From: Aromatoleum tolulyticum
GTDB taxonomy: Bacteria > Pseudomonadota > Gammaproteobacteria > Burkholderiales > Rhodocyclaceae
DNA length: 64,000 nucleotides
Direction of reading: 5' to 3'
NCBI RefSeq assembly: GCF_900156155.1
Contig: NZ_FTMD01000013.1
Coordinates: 62,001 to 126,000, forward strand
Of this stretch, positions 43,139 to 52,920 are shown one piece after another (position 1 is the first letter of the stretch; each line of letters opens with the position of its first letter). The notes beneath the pieces were generated by a model, which was not told the origin of the DNA, searched no databases, and was given only the letters and a program-made list of their open reading frames with translations. A program made the position numbers and the translations under genes.

Positions 43139-45022
43139 ATGAACATCCGCTTGTCCGCTACCGCCATCGCGGTGGCTGCCGCATTGCCGTTCGCTTCCGG
43201 TGCACTGGCCGCCGAAGAAAAGACCGGTGACACCGTCGTCGTGACCGCGACGCGCCAACCCCAGCGTGCTTCCGACGTGCTCGCCAGCGTGGACGTCATC
43301 GACCGCGCGGAAATCGAGCAATCCGGACAGTCTTCCCTGCTCGAACTGCTGGCGAACAGGCCCGGCATCCAGGTTTCGAGCAACGGTGGCCCCGGCAAGA
43401 CCTCATCATTGTTCGTACGCGGCACGAATTCGAATCACACCGTGCTGTTCGTGGATGGCGTACGAGTGGGATCTGCGACGACGGGGCAGGCGGCGTTCCA
43501 GAACATTCCGCTGGATCAGATCGAGCGTGTCGAGGTCTTGCGCGGCCCGGCCTCCGCGCTCTACGGCGCCGATGCGATCGGTGGAGTCATACAGATTTTC
43601 ACGAAGAAGGGCGAGGGGGCGTTCAAGCCCGAGCTGTTTGTCGGTGCCGGCACCTACGAGACGACCGACGTGAGTGCCGGGGTTTCGGGATCGGAAGGCG
43701 CGTGGTCTTACGCCGTCAGGGTCAGCCAGTATGAAACCGATGGCGTATCGGCCAAGAAGGGACCGTTTCCCGCGTTCAGCCCTGCAACCCTGTTTCATGA
43801 TTACGACCCGGCTCTCGACGCGGACGACGACGGCTTCCGGGCTACCACCGCATCCGGGACGATCGGGTTCAAGTTCAACCCCGATCACGATCTGCAGTTG
43901 AACGTCCTGCGCTCCGAAACGCGCAACTGGTATGACGGCAGCGGTTACAACGCGCGCGGCGGTGCGGACGTCGGCAACGATGATGTCGTGGAGTCGATCG
44001 GGCTCGCGAGCCGCAACCGGCTCGCGTCGAACTGGCTGAGCACCATCCGGATCGCCCAGTCCAAGGATGAATCCCGCGGCTTCCGGGGCGTGTACCGCTT
44101 CGATACCAGACAGGACCAGCTCGCTTGGCAGAACGACGTCAAGCTCCCGCTGGGGGCGCTGCTGCTTGCGTACGAACATCTCGATCAGCGCGTCGACAGC
44201 ACGACCACTTTTGCGAAGAAGGGACGCAGGATCGAGTCCTTCCTCGGCGGCTGGAGTGCTGCCGTGGGCGACCACCAGTGGCAACTCAATCTGCGTCAGG
44301 ACAAGAACAGCCAGTTCGGCGACGAACTGACCTATCTGGCGTCCTATGGTTACAGGCTCACGCCGATCTGGTCCGTTTCGGCGTCGTTGGGGACCGCCTT
44401 CAAGGCGCCCACCCTCAACGATCTCTATTACGAGGACTCCTTCGGCAATCATGGCGATCCGGACCTGAAGCCCGAAAGGTCCCGCAATCGCGAGGCGGCC
44501 CTGAAGTATGATGACGGTCGCCAGAGCGCGTCGGCCACCTACTTCAACAACAAGATTTCGAACCTGATCGAGTGGAACGCTGCCCCGCCCACTTGGGCAT
44601 ACGTCCCGGCGCAGACGAACAAGGCGCAAATCGAAGGCTGGGAGCTGGCGTACGCGACCAAGGTGTATGGCTTCGACATGTCGGCGAGCGTTGATCTGAT
44701 GGACGCGAAGAACACCGAGACCGGGAAGCGCCTGCACCGCCGGGCCCGCGAGCAGGGGCGTCTGGCCGTTTCGCGCGATGTCGGCGCTTTCCGCTTCGGG
44801 GGCGAACTCATTGGTGTCGGCAAGCGTTATGACCGTGCCGGGGAGGTAGGCGAACTCGCAGGATATTCGCTTGTGAACCTGTTCGCGCGCTATGCGGTCA
44901 ATCGCGATTGGTCGGTCGAGGCAAGGGCGAACAACGTCTTCGACCGCAATTATGAACTCGCGAAAGGCTTCAATACGCTGGGCGCGAACGTCTTCGTTGG
45001 CGTGCGTTACGCACCGAAGTAA
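43139..45022 (+). CDS. btuB: TonB-dependent cobalamin receptor BtuB
   Basis: A 627-aa outer-membrane receptor. Signal peptide ends near GALAA-EEKT; the TonB-box area GDTVVVTATRQPQRASDV comes next, then a plug domain (QSSLLELLANRPGIQVSSNG; VEVLRGPASALYGADAIGGV) and a 22-strand-type barrel ending RYAPK. It takes up corrinoids using TonB energy. The riboswitch directly upstream, and BtuCD downstream, support cobalamin rather than siderophore uptake. Start ATG at 43139 has GGGAG at about 8 nt. Confidence 0.95.
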   Translation: MNIRLSATAIAVAAALPFASGALAAEEKTGDTVVVTATRQPQRASDVLASVDVIDRAEIEQSGQSSLLELLANRPGIQVSSNGGPGKTSSLFVRGTNSNHTVLFVDGVRVGSATTGQAAFQNIPLDQIERVEVLRGPASALYGADAIGGVIQIFTKKGEGAFKPELFVGAGTYETTDVSAGVSGSEGAWSYAVRVSQYETDGVSAKKGPFPAFSPATLFHDYDPALDADDDGFRATTASGTIGFKFNPDHDLQLNVLRSETRNWYDGSGYNARGGADVGNDDVVESIGLASRNRLASNWLSTIRIAQSKDESRGFRGVYRFDTRQDQLAWQNDVKLPLGALLLAYEHLDQRVDSTTTFAKKGRRIESFLGGWSAAVGDHQWQLNLRQDKNSQFGDELTYLASYGYRLTPIWSVSASLGTAFKAPTLNDLYYEDSFGNHGDPDLKPERSRNREAALKYDDGRQSASATYFNNKISNLIEWNAAPPTWAYVPAQTNKAQIEGWELAYATKVYGFDMSASVDLMDAKNTETGKRLHRRAREQGRLAVSRDVGAFRFGGELIGVGKRYDRAGEVGELAGYSLVNLFARYAVNRDWSVEARANNVFDRNYELAKGFNTLGANVFVGVRYAPK

Positions 45023-45064
45023 GGGACGCGCCGCCGGCCGTCCCGACCGGATGACGGGAGACTC

Positions 45065-46045
45065 ATGCCAGGACGCACATCGTCGGGCTACGTGATTGCA
45101 GGGCTGGTGCTTGCGGGCGCGTGCGCGCTGGCGTGGGCGCTTGCCGCCGGCGACCTGCCGATCGGCCTCGGCGAGGTCTTCGATGCGCTCTTCCGCGGTG
45201 CCGAAGGCATGGCCGCCGACGTCGTGCGCGAGCTGCGCCTGCCGCGTGCGGTCGCGGTGTTCGTGTGCGGCGGGCTGCTGGCGCTGGCCGGCGCGCTGAT
45301 GCAGGTGCTGCTGCGCAATCCGCTCGCCGATCCCTACGTGCTGGGCGTGTCGGGCGGGGCGGCGGTCGGGGCGCTGGCGGCGATGCTCGCCGGCGCGTCG
45401 TCCTGGGCCGTCGATGGCGCGGCCTTCGGCGGCGCGCTCGCGGCGATGCTGGTGGTGTTCGGACTGGCGCACGGCGACGGCTCGTGGACGCAGACCCGCC
45501 TGCTGCTCACCGGCGTCATCGTCGCGGCCGGCTGCGGCGCGGCGGTGACGCTGATGCTGTCGCTGGCGACGGACACGCGCCTGCAGTCGATGCTGTTCTG
45601 GCTGATGGGCGATGCGAGCGGCGCGAGCCGGCCGTGGCCGGCGCTTGCGGTGCTCGGCGCGGGGCTCGTCGTGGTGTTGCCGTTCGCTCGCGACCTCAAC
45701 GTGCTCGCGCGCGGCGAGGCGACGGCGACCGCCCTGGGCGTGCGCGTGCAGCGGCTGCGCTATCTGCTGTACGTGCTCGCCTCGCTGCTGACCGCGGCGG
45801 CGGTGACGCTGGTCGGCTCCGTCGGCTTCGTCGGCCTGATCGTGCCGCACGTCGTGCGCTTCGCGATCGGCAACGACCAGCGCCTGCTGCTGCCGGCCGC
45901 GCTGCTCGCCGGCGGCACGCTGCTGACCTTCGCCGACACCGCTGCGCGCACCGTGATGGCGCCCGTGCAGCTGCCGGTCGGCGTGCTGACCGCGCTGATC
46001 GGCGTGCCGGTGTTCCTCTTCCTGCTGTCGCGGAATCCGCGCTGA
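45065..46045 (+). CDS. btuC: Cobalamin ABC transporter permease BtuC (FecCD family)
   Basis: A 326-aa inner-membrane permease with about ten membrane segments. FecCD-family marks: RLPRAVAVFVCGGLLALAGA, GALMQVLLRNPLADPYVLGV and GFVGLIVPHVVRFAIGNDQR. It follows btuB by 42 nt and precedes the ATPase gene. Assignment to cobalamin rests on the riboswitch and neighbours; the family also moves iron chelates. No periplasmic binding protein (BtuF) is encoded in this cluster. Confidence 0.9.
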   Translation: MPGRTSSGYVIAGLVLAGACALAWALAAGDLPIGLGEVFDALFRGAEGMAADVVRELRLPRAVAVFVCGGLLALAGALMQVLLRNPLADPYVLGVSGGAAVGALAAMLAGASSWAVDGAAFGGALAAMLVVFGLAHGDGSWTQTRLLLTGVIVAAGCGAAVTLMLSLATDTRLQSMLFWLMGDASGASRPWPALAVLGAGLVVVLPFARDLNVLARGEATATALGVRVQRLRYLLYVLASLLTAAAVTLVGSVGFVGLIVPHVVRFAIGNDQRLLLPAALLAGGTLLTFADTAARTVMAPVQLPVGVLTALIGVPVFLFLLSRNPR

Positions 46046-46135
46046 GATGGTGCGCGCCGTGCTCGCAACCGACCTTGCTCCGCAGCCCCGCAAGGGGGCG
46101 CACGCCCTCTTGGGGACGGCCCGGCGGAGGGCGTG

Positions 46136-46921
<786 letters not shown>

Positions 46922-46930
46922 AACAAAGAC

Positions 46931-47542
46931 ATGAATACCCCCGACACGGACAGGAACGCCCGTCACGCCGAGCGCATGCAGCGCAAGAAAGCGGTCGTCG
47001 ACGAAAAGATCGCCGCGGCGCAGAACGAGCGCGGCGTGCTGCTGGTCAATACCGGCAACGGCAAGGGCAAGTCGAGCGCCGCCTTCGGCGTCGTCGCGCG
47101 TGCGCTCGGCCACGGCATGAAGGTGGGCGTCGTGCAGTTCATCAAGGGCCGCTCGGACACCGGCGAGGAGGCGTTCTTCCGCCGCCAGCCCGACGTCGTG
47201 TGGCACGTGATGGGCGAAGGCTTCACGTGGGACACGCAGGACCGCGCGCGCGACGTGGCGAGCGCGCAGGCCGCGTGGGAACAGGCGCGGGCGCTGCTGC
47301 GCGATCCCGCGATCGGGCTGGTGGTGCTCGACGAGTTGAACATCGCGCTGAAGTACCGCTACCTTGACGTGGAGACGGTGCTCGCGGATCTCCGCGCGCG
47401 GCCCGCGGCGCAGCACGTGATCGTGACCGGCCGCGCGGCCCCGCCCGAACTCGTCGAAGCGGCCGACACGGTGACCGACATGGGCCTCGTCAAGCACGCC
47501 TTCGCCGCCGGCGTGAAGGCGATGCCGGGCCTGGAGTTCTGA
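46931..47542 (+). CDS. cobO: Cob(I)yrinic acid a,c-diamide adenosyltransferase (CobO/BtuR type)
   Basis: A 203-aa ATP:corrinoid adenosyltransferase that forms the cobalt-carbon bond of adenosylcobalamin. P-loop NTGNGKGKSSAAFG (40-53), VGVVQFIKGRSDTGEEAFF and VVLDELNIALKYRYLDVETV are signature stretches of the CobA(Salmonella)/CobO family. It is the fourth gene downstream of the riboswitch and joins salvage (btuB-D) to synthesis. Confidence 0.95.
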   Translation: MNTPDTDRNARHAERMQRKKAVVDEKIAAAQNERGVLLVNTGNGKGKSSAAFGVVARALGHGMKVGVVQFIKGRSDTGEEAFFRRQPDVVWHVMGEGFTWDTQDRARDVASAQAAWEQARALLRDPAIGLVVLDELNIALKYRYLDVETVLADLRARPAAQHVIVTGRAAPPELVEAADTVTDMGLVKHAFAAGVKAMPGLEF

Positions 47543-47615
47543 GCCGCGGATACGAACGATCCCGGCGCCGGTACGACAATTAACCTGGCAAGGAAATATG
47601 AAGTCTGCACGGGGA

Positions 47616-47790
47616 CCGTGTCCCTCCCCCTTCAAGGGGGAGGTTAGGAGGGGGATGGGTTTCGGCGACGTCTGCATAACCCATCCCCACCCCAGCCCGG
47701 GAGTCTTCGCTTCGCTCCGCCGCTGCGGCGGCGCAGAGCGGTGCTCTGCGAAACCCCGCCTCCGCCCCCTTGAAGGGGAGGGAGCGACCG
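47616..47790. repeat. 175-bp composite inverted-repeat element
   Basis: The 307-nt gap between cobO and cobA is largely this element. Its ends are inverted copies: CCGTGTCCCTCCCCCTTCAA at the left matches, in reverse complement, the TTGAAGGGGAGGGAGCGACC stretch at the right with small gaps. Inside are a perfect dyad CCTCCCCCTT/AAGGGGGAGG (47623-47643), a second GGGGATGGGTT/AACCCATCCCC (47651-47661, 47678-47688) and GCAGAGC/GCTCTGC near 47732-47748. No coding potential was seen. It looks like a small dispersed, possibly mobile, repeat. Confidence 0.75.
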
Positions 47791-47849
47791 TGCCGCACTC
47801 AACCTGCACCCCTGATTGTTTGCCGGGCCGATAACGACGAGAAATCCCC

Positions 47850-48698
47850 ATGTCCCTTCCCGACCTCCCGAATCCCCGCCCCGGCCCCGCGCCGGGCCAC
47901 GTCTACCTCGTCGGCGCCGGTCCCGGCGACCCCGAGCTGCTGACCCTGCGCGGCGCGCGCCTCGTTGCGGGCGCGGACGCGGTCGTCTACGACAACCTCG
48001 TCAGCCCGGCGATCGTGGATCTCGCGCCGGCGTCGGCCGAACGCCATTACGTCGGCAAGAAGGCCGCCGACCACACGCTGCCGCAGGACGACATCAACCT
48101 GCTGCTGGTGCGCCTCGCGCAGGCGGGCAAGCGCGTCGTGCGCCTGAAGGGGGGAGACCCCTTCATCTTCGGGCGCGGCGGGGAGGAAATGGAAGTGCTC
48201 GTCGCGGCCGGCATCACCGTCGAGGTCGTGCCCGGCGTCACCGCCGCGGCGGGCATCGCCGCCTACGCCGGCATCCCGCTCACGCACCGCGACCATGCCC
48301 GTTCGGTGGTGTTCACGACCGGCTTCCTCAAGGACGGCGCGCTCGATCTCGACTGGCCCATGCTCGCGCGGCGCGGCCAGACGCTGGTGATCTACATGGG
48401 CATCTCGCGCCTGCCCGACATCTGCCGCGAACTCGTCGCCCATGGCCTGCCCGCGGAAACCCCGGCCGGCGTCGTCGAACGCGGTACGACGCAGGCCCAG
48501 CGCGTCGCCGTCGGCACGCTCGCGAACCTGCCGCAGGTGGTCGCGGACGAGGGCATCCGCCCGCCGGCGCTGACCATCGTCGGCGACGTCGTCGGTCTGT
48601 ATCCGCGTCTCGCGTGGTTCGCGCCGGACAGCGTGCCGGTCGCGCATCCTCCCCACGCCGGCTGCACCGTCGTGCATCGCGGGGATGACCAGGAATGA
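47850..48698 (+). CDS. cobA: Uroporphyrinogen-III C-methyltransferase
   Basis: A 282-aa SAM-dependent methyltransferase that makes precorrin-2. Motifs: [20 protein letters not shown] near 20-39, [25 protein letters not shown] near 104-119, [20 protein letters not shown] and [16 protein letters not shown]. It is the monofunctional SUMT form, without the CysG dehydrogenase/ferrochelatase part. It could serve siroheme as well as B12 synthesis; adjacency to cobB and cobO favours B12. Its end overlaps the alternative start of cobB. Confidence 0.93.
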   Translation: MSLPDLPNPRPGPAPGHVYLVGAGPGDPELLTLRGARLVAGADAVVYDNLVSPAIVDLAPASAERHYVGKKAADHTLPQDDINLLLVRLAQAGKRVVRLKGGDPFIFGRGGEEMEVLVAAGITVEVVPGVTAAAGIAAYAGIPLTHRDHARSVVFTTGFLKDGALDLDWPMLARRGQTLVIYMGISRLPDICRELVAHGLPAETPAGVVERGTTQAQRVAVGTLANLPQVVADEGIRPPALTIVGDVVGLYPRLAWFAPDSVPVAHPPHAGCTVVHRGDDQE

Positions 48699-48709
48699 GG
48701 GATGGCGGA

Positions 48710-49999
48710 ATGAACGATATGGCACGCTGCCCGGCGCTTTTCATCGCCGCACCCGCTTCGGGCCAAGGCAAGACCACCGTCACCGCAGCGCTCGCGCGTC
48801 TGCACGCGCGACAGGGGCGGCGCGTGCGCGTGTTCAAATGCGGCCCCGACTTCCTCGATCCGCAGATCCATGCGGTTGCGAGCGGCGCGCCGGTGTACAA
48901 CCTCGACCTCGGCATGTGCGGCGACGCTGACGCGGCGTGGCGCCTGTACGCGGCCGCGCGCGAGGCCGACCTGATCCTCGTGGAGGGCGTGATGGGCCTC
49001 TACGACGGCACCCCTTCCGGCGCCGACATCGCGCGCCGCTTCGGCCTGCCGGTGATGGCGGTGATCGATGCGCGCGCGATGGCGCAGACCTTCGGCGCGG
49101 TGGCCTACGGGCTCGCGCATTACCAGCCGGGCCTGCCGTTTTCCGGCGTGCTCGCGAACCACGTCGGCAGCGCGCGCCATGCGGAGATGCTGCAGGCGAC
49201 CTTGCCCGCGGGCATGCGCTGGTATGGCGCCTTGTCGCGCGACGTGCAGGCCGGGCTGCCGGAGCGCCACCTGGGCCTGTTGCAGGCGGCGGAGATCGCC
49301 GACCTGGAAGCGCGGCTGGACCGCTTCGCCGACGGCATCGCGGAGACCGGCGCGGCCGATCTGCCGGAGCCGGTGGAGTTTCCAGCAGCGCTGCCGCCGC
49401 AACTGCCCCCGCTGCTGGCCGGGCGCACGATCGCGATTGCGCGCGATGCGGCCTACGGCTTCATCTACCCGGCCAACCTCGACACCTTGAGCGGGCTCGG
49501 TGCACGGCTCGAATTCTTTTCACCGCTCGCCGGCGACGCACTGCCCGAGTGCGACGCCGCGTGGCTGCCGGGCGGCTATCCCGAGCTGCACGGCGAGGCG
49601 CTCGCGGCGAACCCGCATTTCTTCGCCGGACTGCGGGCGCACGCGGCGGCGGGCAAGCCGCTGCTCGCCGAGTGCGGCGGGATGATGAGCCTCTTCGAGA
49701 CGGTCGTCGACAAGGCCGGCCAGGCGCATGCCTTTGCCGGCCTGCTGCCGGGGCGGGCGGTGATGCAGCAGCGGCTCGCGGCGCTCGGGATGCAGCTGGC
49801 CGAACTTCCGGAAGGGCAACTCACCGGCCACACCTTCCATTATTCGAAGAGCGACACCCCGCTCGCGCCCCTCGTGCGCGCGCAGACGCCGGACGGGCGC
49901 GAGGGCGAGGCGATCTACCGCCAGGGGCGGCTCACCGCGTCTTACGTGCATTTCTACTTTCCGTCGAACCCGGCAGCCGTGGCGGGTCTCTTCGTCTGA
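48710..49999 (+). CDS. cobB: Cobyrinate a,c-diamide synthase (CobB/CbiA type)
   Basis: A 429-aa glutamine-dependent amidotransferase. The N-terminal ATPase-like domain has APASGQGKTTVTAALARL and FKCGPDFLDPQIH; the middle has EGVMGLYDG; the C-terminal glutaminase domain has LLAECGGMMSLFE with the nucleophile Cys near 321 and LTGHTFHYSKSDT with the His. ATG at 48710 is preferred for its GAGGGA 7 nt upstream; an ATG at 48695 would form an ATGA overlap with cobA. The remaining corrin-ring genes are not in the window. Confidence 0.93.
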   Translation: MNDMARCPALFIAAPASGQGKTTVTAALARLHARQGRRVRVFKCGPDFLDPQIHAVASGAPVYNLDLGMCGDADAAWRLYAAAREADLILVEGVMGLYDGTPSGADIARRFGLPVMAVIDARAMAQTFGAVAYGLAHYQPGLPFSGVLANHVGSARHAEMLQATLPAGMRWYGALSRDVQAGLPERHLGLLQAAEIADLEARLDRFADGIAETGAADLPEPVEFPAALPPQLPPLLAGRTIAIARDAAYGFIYPANLDTLSGLGARLEFFSPLAGDALPECDAAWLPGGYPELHGEALAANPHFFAGLRAHAAAGKPLLAECGGMMSLFETVVDKAGQAHAFAGLLPGRAVMQQRLAALGMQLAELPEGQLTGHTFHYSKSDTPLAPLVRAQTPDGREGEAIYRQGRLTASYVHFYFPSNPAAVAGLFV

Positions 50000-50025
50000 C
50001 CACGGGCGGCAGCGCCCGCGCTCCC

Positions 50026-50103
50026 GTAGGGCGGGAGGAGCGCAGCGCATCCCGCCACGCGGCGTATCCCGCCAGCACCGAGCCTGGGCCGGCGGGATAC
50101 GCC
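50026..50103. repeat. REP-like palindromic cluster, copy 2
   Basis: It starts with GTAGGGCGGGA and continues for 31 nt matching the minus strand of the 26747 element with a single mismatch. It is followed by a second dyad with perfect 13-nt arms, GGCGTATCCCGCC (50061-50073) and GGCGGGATACGCC (50091-50103). The rest of the 266-nt gap between cobB and tag (50000-50265) shows no gene. Confidence 0.8.
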
Positions 50104-50265
50104 ATCGGCGGCTCCCGCACTACGGGTCCGGAGGGGACCTGAGGGGAAAACCGTCGGCGTCAGGGGGCAGGGTGCGGAATTCCCGGCGTTCGTGGCGAGA
50201 GGAGCGAACGGGTTAAACTTTGCCGATCATCGGGGCGCGCGAAGCGCGCCCACCGGAGGAGCCGC

Positions 50266-50856
50266 ATGACCGAGCGCTGCGCCTGGGCGGGCAATGATCC
50301 GCTGTACGTCCATTACCACGACACCGAATGGGGCGTGCCGACCGACGACGCGCGCACGCTGTTCGAATTCCTCGTCCTCGAAGGCGCGCAGGCGGGGCTG
50401 TCGTGGATCACCGTGCTGAGGAAGCGCGAGCGTTACCGTGCGGTGTTCGACGGCTTCGACCCCGAGCGCATCGTGCGCTACGACGACGCCAAGAAGGCGG
50501 AGCTGCTCGCCGACGCCGGCATCATCCGCAACCGCGCGAAGATCGATGCGGCGATCCTCAACGCGCGTGCCTGGCTCGACCTGCGCGATGCGGGGACCGA
50601 TCCCGTCGCCTGGCTGTGGAGCTTCGTCGACGGCGAGCCGGTGCAGAACGCCTTCTCCGCGCTCGGCGAGATCCCCGCGACCACGCCGCAGTCCGACGCG
50701 ATGAGCAAGGCGCTGAAGGCGCGCGGCTTCAAGTTCGTCGGCAGCACGATCTGCTACGCGCTGATGCAGGCGGCGGGCATGACCAACGACCATGTCGTCG
50801 CCTGCCCGCGCCACCGCGAAGTCAGGGAGATCGCCCGCTTGCGGAGCCGGGCGTGA
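50266..50856 (+). CDS. tag: DNA-3-methyladenine glycosylase I
   Basis: A 196-aa base-excision repair enzyme removing 3-methyladenine. It begins MTERCAWAGNDPLYVHYHDTEWG; the Cys5 and a His near 18, with the C-terminal NDHVVACPRH, form the zinc snap of Tag enzymes. The helix-hairpin-helix region and LEGAQAGLSWITVLRKRE are typical. GGAGGAG lies just upstream of the ATG. Its stop overlaps the GTG start of the LysR gene (GTGA). Confidence 0.96.
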   Translation: MTERCAWAGNDPLYVHYHDTEWGVPTDDARTLFEFLVLEGAQAGLSWITVLRKRERYRAVFDGFDPERIVRYDDAKKAELLADAGIIRNRAKIDAAILNARAWLDLRDAGTDPVAWLWSFVDGEPVQNAFSALGEIPATTPQSDAMSKALKARGFKFVGSTICYALMQAAGMTNDHVVACPRHREVREIARLRSRA

Positions 50857-51731
50857 GCGCGCCGCTGCGCCACGTGCCGCCGATGCACGCACTGGCGGCC
50901 TTCGAGGCGGCCGCGCGCCTGGGCGGCTTCGCGCAGGCGGCCGAAGAGCTATGCGTGACGCCGAGCGCGGTGAGCCATCGCATCCGCCAGCTCGAAACCC
51001 AGCTCGGTACGGTCTTGTTCGAGCGTGCGTCGGGCGGGGTGCGGCCGACGACTGCCGGGCGGCTGTATCTCGACAGCGTGCGCGAGGCTTTCGACAAGCT
51101 CGCGCAGGCCGGCGCGGTGCTGCGGCCCGAACGCGAGCGCCTGCGCGTATCGCTGCCGCCGACCTTTGCGCGCCAGTTGTTGATGGCGCGCCTGCCCGAA
51201 TACCTGCGCGCGCATCCGGAGGTTGAACTGGAAGCGCACCTGTCGATCCCGCTGCAGGATGTCACCGCCGAGGCCGCGGACGTCGAGGTGCGCTGGGGGC
51301 GTGGCGATTACCCGGAGCGCGTCGTGCGCAAGCTCTTCGACGACACGATGGTGCCGCTCGCCGCGCCGTCGTGGGTCGCCGCGCATGCGCCGGCCGGCAT
51401 GGCGGAGCTCGCCGGACTGGAATTGCTGCGCTCGCCGCTGCTGCCGTGGCGTCCGTGTTTCCTCGCGGCCGGCCTCGACTGGGGCGAGCCCGAGCGCGGC
51501 GCGGTGTTCAACGACCTGGGCATGCTGATGGAGATCGCCGCGGCCGGCCTGGGCGCGGCGGTGGGCACGCGGCGCCTGTCCGCGGCGTGGGTCGAGACGG
51601 GGCGGCTGGTGCCGCTCTTCGGCGTGTCCGCGCCCGCGCCCTTCACGTACTACGCGGTGACGACGCCGGCGCAGAGCAAGCGCGCCGTGGTGCAGGAATT
51701 CATCGACTGGCTCGCGGCCGCGTTCCCCTAG
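50853..51731 (+). CDS. LysR-family regulator, GcvA-like
   Basis: A 292-aa LysR-type transcription factor from the GTG at 50853 (GGAG upstream). The winged HTH lies at residues 11-70 with MHALAAFEAAARLGGFAQAA and LCVTPSAVSHRIRQLE, the GcvA-like pattern. The remainder is a periplasmic-binding-like effector domain (VEVRWGRGDYPERVVRKLF). Targets are unknown; tag and acpH are co-directional neighbours. No divergent partner gene is present. Confidence 0.88.
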   Translation: MSAPLRHVPPMHALAAFEAAARLGGFAQAAEELCVTPSAVSHRIRQLETQLGTVLFERASGGVRPTTAGRLYLDSVREAFDKLAQAGAVLRPERERLRVSLPPTFARQLLMARLPEYLRAHPEVELEAHLSIPLQDVTAEAADVEVRWGRGDYPERVVRKLFDDTMVPLAAPSWVAAHAPAGMAELAGLELLRSPLLPWRPCFLAAGLDWGEPERGAVFNDLGMLMEIAAAGLGAAVGTRRLSAAWVETGRLVPLFGVSAPAPFTYYAVTTPAQSKRAVVQEFIDWLAAAFP

Positions 51732-51742
51732 GCAGGCCGGAC

Positions 51743-52339
51743 ATGAACTTCCTCGCGCACGCCTGGCTCGCCGGCGATTCCCCTGCGGACCGTCTTGGCG
51801 GCCTGATGGGCGACTTCGTGAAAGGGGCGCTGCCCGCCGGCTTGCCGCCGGATATTGCCGAGGGCGTACGCCTGCACCGCCAGATCGACGTCTTTGCCGA
51901 AACCCACCCTGCTTTCCGGCGCAGCCGCGCGCGGGTGTCGCCCGAGCGACGGCGCGTCGCCGGGGTGATGGTCGATATGTTCTACGACCATTTCCTCGCG
52001 CTGCACTGGGACCGTTTCGACGACGAGCCGCTCGGGCGCTTCAGCACGACGATGTACGCGCTGATGGATGCGAACGGCACGCTGCTGCCGCCGCGCCTGG
52101 CGGCAATCCTGCCGCGCATGCGCGAATCGGACTGGCTGGGGAGTTACCGCTCGGCGGACGTCATCGCGATGGCGCTGGACCGCATGGCACTGCGCTTGCG
52201 CCGTGCCAATCCGCTGACCGGCAGCGGCGCCGAGCTGCTCGCCGACTACGCAGGTTTCGAGGCGGATTTCTTCGAGTTCATCGCGGCCGCCGAGGCGTTC
52301 GCGGCGAACTGCCGGGCCCTGCGCGGACCCCGCTATTGA
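51743..52339 (+). CDS. acpH: Acyl carrier protein phosphodiesterase
   Basis: A 198-aa HD-fold-like hydrolase that removes phosphopantetheine from ACP. Family marks: MNFLAHAWLAGDSPADRLGG, GDFVKGALPAGLP, LHRQIDVFAETHPAFRRSR and GVMVDMFYDHFLALHWDRF, supplying the metal ligands. Length matches AcpH (about 193). It lies 11 nt after the LysR gene and ends 18 nt before a strong hairpin followed by a T-run. Confidence 0.9.
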   Translation: MNFLAHAWLAGDSPADRLGGLMGDFVKGALPAGLPPDIAEGVRLHRQIDVFAETHPAFRRSRARVSPERRRVAGVMVDMFYDHFLALHWDRFDDEPLGRFSTTMYALMDANGTLLPPRLAAILPRMRESDWLGSYRSADVIAMALDRMALRLRRANPLTGSGAELLADYAGFEADFFEFIAAAEAFAANCRALRGPRY

Positions 52340-52357
52340 GGCGGCAATCAGATTCGT

Positions 52358-52417
52358 CCGTTCGCCCTGAGCCTGTCGAAGGGCTTGGGCTTCGACAGGC
52401 TCAGGCGAACGGTTTTT
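52358..52417 (+). terminator. Palindromic repeat acting as terminator after acpH
   Basis: A 22-bp stem (arms 52358-52380 and 52391-52412, one bulged C) carries CTGAGCCTGTCGAA and its complement, with loop GGGCTTGGGC, followed by five Ts at 52413-52417. The GCCTGTCGAAG/CTTCGACAGGC core is a dispersed palindrome I know from many proteobacterial genomes. The T-run suggests intrinsic termination of acpH. Confidence 0.7.
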
Positions 52418-52443
52418 CGCTGCTGGTCAGAAAGTGTGTTGCG

Positions 52444-52803
52444 TCAACGCAACGGAATGACCAGCGGCGGGATATCGACGCCGATCGTGATCGCGGGATC
52501 GCGCGGATAGTAGCGCGGCGCGTACACCGGAGCATAGACCGGCGCCGGCGCGTAATAGCCGATCGGGCGCTCGTAGTAGCGGTATTCGCGCACCACCGGC
52601 CGGCGCTCGACGATCCGTTCGCGGATCACGATGCGCTCGCGGTCGCGGTATTTCTTGTAGTGGCCGTGGCGGTGATCATCGCCGCGCCACTCGCGATAGC
52701 CGTCGTCGCGCCAGTGGTCGCGGTCGGCATGGGCGGGCGTGGCAGCGATCAGGGTACCCCCGGCGATCATCGCGGCAAGCAGTTTGAGGGCTTTCGATTT
52801 CAT
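52444..52803 (-). CDS. Secreted Arg/Tyr/His-rich small protein
   Basis: A 119-aa protein with a clear signal peptide (MKSKALKLLAAMIAGGTLIA, cleavage near AHA-DRDH). The mature part is basic and polar: an RDHWRDDGYREWRGDDHRHG segment, then ERIVIRERIVERRPVV, then a Tyr/Pro/Ala repeat region (YYAPAPVYAPVYAPRYYP), ending in VDIPPLVIPLR. AGGAGAAG lies upstream of the ATG. I do not recognise a functional family; similar YxPxP-rich small secreted proteins are common in betaproteobacteria. Cell-envelope or metal-binding roles are only guesses. Confidence 0.7.
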   Translation of the reverse strand: MKSKALKLLAAMIAGGTLIAATPAHADRDHWRDDGYREWRGDDHRHGHYKKYRDRERIVIRERIVERRPVVREYRYYERPIGYYAPAPVYAPVYAPRYYPRDPAITIGVDIPPLVIPLR

Positions 52804-52920
52804 GGTTCTTCTCCTGACTGACCGGACATCGTCACGCAGCGCGTACCGTTGTCCCCATGCGCATTAAACGCGAGATCGACCGGAGAAGTTGTCGCCGAGT
52901 TGTAAGCGAATATGCATCTT

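Noticed and set aside
47616-47790. CRISPR-like repeat structure
   Set aside because: The repeats are inverted and nested, not direct and regularly spaced, and there are no cas genes.
50026-50103. Intrinsic terminator of cobB
   Set aside because: The dyads have no T-run and match the dispersed element at 26747, so a repeat is the better reading.
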